Assembly (NCBI GenBank): GCA_027033875.1
Contig: JALVKK010000003.1
Location: forward strand, 1-6,527
Direction: 5' to 3'
DNA from: Flavobacteriales bacterium
Lineage (GTDB): Bacteria; Bacteroidota; Bacteroidia; Flavobacteriales; Flavobacteriaceae
DNA: 6,527 nucleotides
The first letter of the stretch is position 1, and every line of letters starts with the position of its first letter. Below the pieces are notes generated by a model, which did no database searches, had not been told where the DNA came from, and saw only the letters and a list, made by a program, of their open reading frames with translations. Positions 5,474-6,527 of the stretch are shown here, piece after piece. The position numbers and the translations under genes were made by a program.

Positions 5474-6527
5474 ATGAAGCAATTGTCGTCTTATAAAAAA
5501 CTTGAAATTATTTTAAGTTTTATCGTATTTTTCATAAGCCTGTTTACTTATGTTTCAACATTGGAACCGACGGTTAGTTTTTGGGATTGCGGGGAATTTA
5601 TCTCTACATCTACCAAACTGCAAGTCGGACATCCGCCGGGAGCGCCTTTATTCCAAATGCTCGGGGCGTTCTTTGCCATGTTTGCGAGTTCATCTGACAA
5701 AATTGCTTATATGGTCAATATGATGTCGGCAATATTTAGTGCTTTGACCATAGTGTTTTTGTATTGGACTATTATTCATATTCTGACAAAATATTTTTTA
5801 CGCAAAACCGATTTATCACAGTCTGAACAAATCATCGTTTTGGGGAGCGCAGCGGTAGGTTCACTAGCCTTTGCTTTTTCCGATTCGTTTTGGTTTTCGG
5901 CGGTAGAAGCCGAAGTTTATGCCGCCGCCATGTTTTTTATGTCCGCCTTATTTTGGCTCGGGTTGAAATGGGTGGACAGTCTCGACAAACCGCGAGGTAA
6001 CCGTTGGTTGATTTTGATGGCATTTGTCATCGGATTATCATTCGGCGTACATTTTATGGTTTTGTTGGTTATTCCGGCTATCGGATTGTTATATTATTTT
6101 AAAACCAGCGAAAAAATCACCCCCAAATCTTTTATCATTGCCAATTTGGTCGTCTTCGGTATCTTAATAGTGATATTCAAAATGTTGTTGCCTTGGACCA
6201 TGAAATTTTACAGTTTCTTTGAAATCACCTTTACCAACACTTTCGGATTGCCGTTCAATACGGGAACGGCTGTTGCCGGATTGGTGACGCTCGGTTTATT
6301 CTATTATTTCTTGCGAAAAGCTCACGCAAGCAATAACCGTCTGTTGGAAGCTCTTACTTTGTCGGTTATGTTTTTATTAATCGGTTTTTCATCGTGGATT
6401 ATGTTGCCCATTCGTGCCAATGCCAATACGGTTATCAACGAAAACGCCCCTACCAACGCCCGCGAATTATTGGCATATTACAACCGTGAACAATACGGTG
6501 AAACACATTTGTTTTACGGACCTTTTT
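5474..6527 (+). CDS. DUF2723/TMEM260-type multi-pass membrane glycosyltransferase (GT-C fold), N-terminal part
   Basis: The frame is open from the ATG at 5474 to the right edge (351 residues), with no stop. The first membrane helix is at about 11-28. It is followed by the conserved first external loop, where SFWDCGEF (35-42) supplies Asp38 and Glu41 and GHPPGAPLF (52-60) follows. This loop pattern is the hallmark of the DUF2723 (PF11028) family, which includes vertebrate TMEM260, a protein O-mannosyltransferase (CAZy GT117). FSAVEAEVYA at 141-150 is a second conserved block. Further hydrophobic segments lie at about 80-106, 120-137, 150-166, 178-208, 220-240, 263-281 and 293-312, giving about eight or nine helices so far. 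Bacteroidota members are usually around 1000 residues, so most of the protein is missing here. By family it should transfer a sugar from a lipid-linked donor outside the inner membrane; donor and acceptor are unknown in bacteria. The ATG is chosen because it precedes the first helix by ten residues. Confidence 0.85.
   Translation, partial: MKQLSSYKKLEIILSFIVFFISLFTYVSTLEPTVSFWDCGEFISTSTKLQVGHPPGAPLFQMLGAFFAMFASSSDKIAYMVNMMSAIFSALTIVFLYWTIIHILTKYFLRKTDLSQSEQIIVLGSAAVGSLAFAFSDSFWFSAVEAEVYAAAMFFMSALFWLGLKWVDSLDKPRGNRWLILMAFVIGLSFGVHFMVLLVIPAIGLLYYFKTSEKITPKSFIIANLVVFGILIVIFKMLLPWTMKFYSFFEITFTNTFGLPFNTGTAVAGLVTLGLFYYFLRKAHASNNRLLEALTLSVMFLLIGFSSWIMLPIRANANTVINENAPTNARELLAYYNREQYGETHLFYGPF

Noticed and set aside
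5158..5477. Plus-strand hydrophobic frames opposite the sigma gene
   Set aside because: They are mirror readings of a clearly conserved ECF sigma factor, whose domains outweigh them.

Overview
This window looks like low-GC Bacteroidota chromosome, probably Flavobacteriia or a near relative. The grounds are: AT-rich codon use; start codons without Shine-Dalgarno sequences; -7 boxes of the Bacteroidota form TAnnTTTG; and several families typical of this phylum (head-GIN protein, a DYG-repeat protein of DUF4097 type, an outer-membrane barrel with the YDLTPLF signature, a long DUF2723/TMEM260-type membrane protein). I cannot name a species from the sequence.

Layout, left to right. (1) At the left edge is the first 76 codons of a minus-strand secreted protein of unknown function. 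(2) A divergent spacer of about 220 bp holds a short palindrome and two TAnnTTTG boxes. (3) A complete plus-strand SAM-dependent methyltransferase follows. (4) Converging on it is a five-gene minus-strand operon spanning 5397 down to 1339. In transcription order it encodes an ECF sigma factor, a single-pass membrane protein that is probably its anti-sigma partner, a DYG-repeat beta-solenoid protein, a GSG-repeat head-GIN protein, and an outer-membrane beta-barrel with a helical N-terminal domain. (5) After a 76-bp divergent spacer, a plus-strand DUF2723/TMEM260-type multi-pass glycosyltransferase begins and runs off the right edge after 351 codons.

The operon is the most interesting part. The first two genes form a regulator and membrane-gate pair. 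The next three all carry N-terminal signal peptides and are predicted to sit in the periplasm, on the outer membrane or at the cell surface. The simplest reading is an envelope-sensing circuit in which the membrane protein holds the sigma factor and the three envelope proteins are its output, its sensor, or both. Such clusters are known in general outline in Flavobacteriia, but the jobs of the two solenoid proteins and the barrel are not established. The neighbouring DUF2723 gene may glycosylate exported proteins; its link to the operon is only adjacency. I see no tRNA, rRNA, CRISPR array, insertion sequence, frameshifted gene or convincing Rho-independent terminator.
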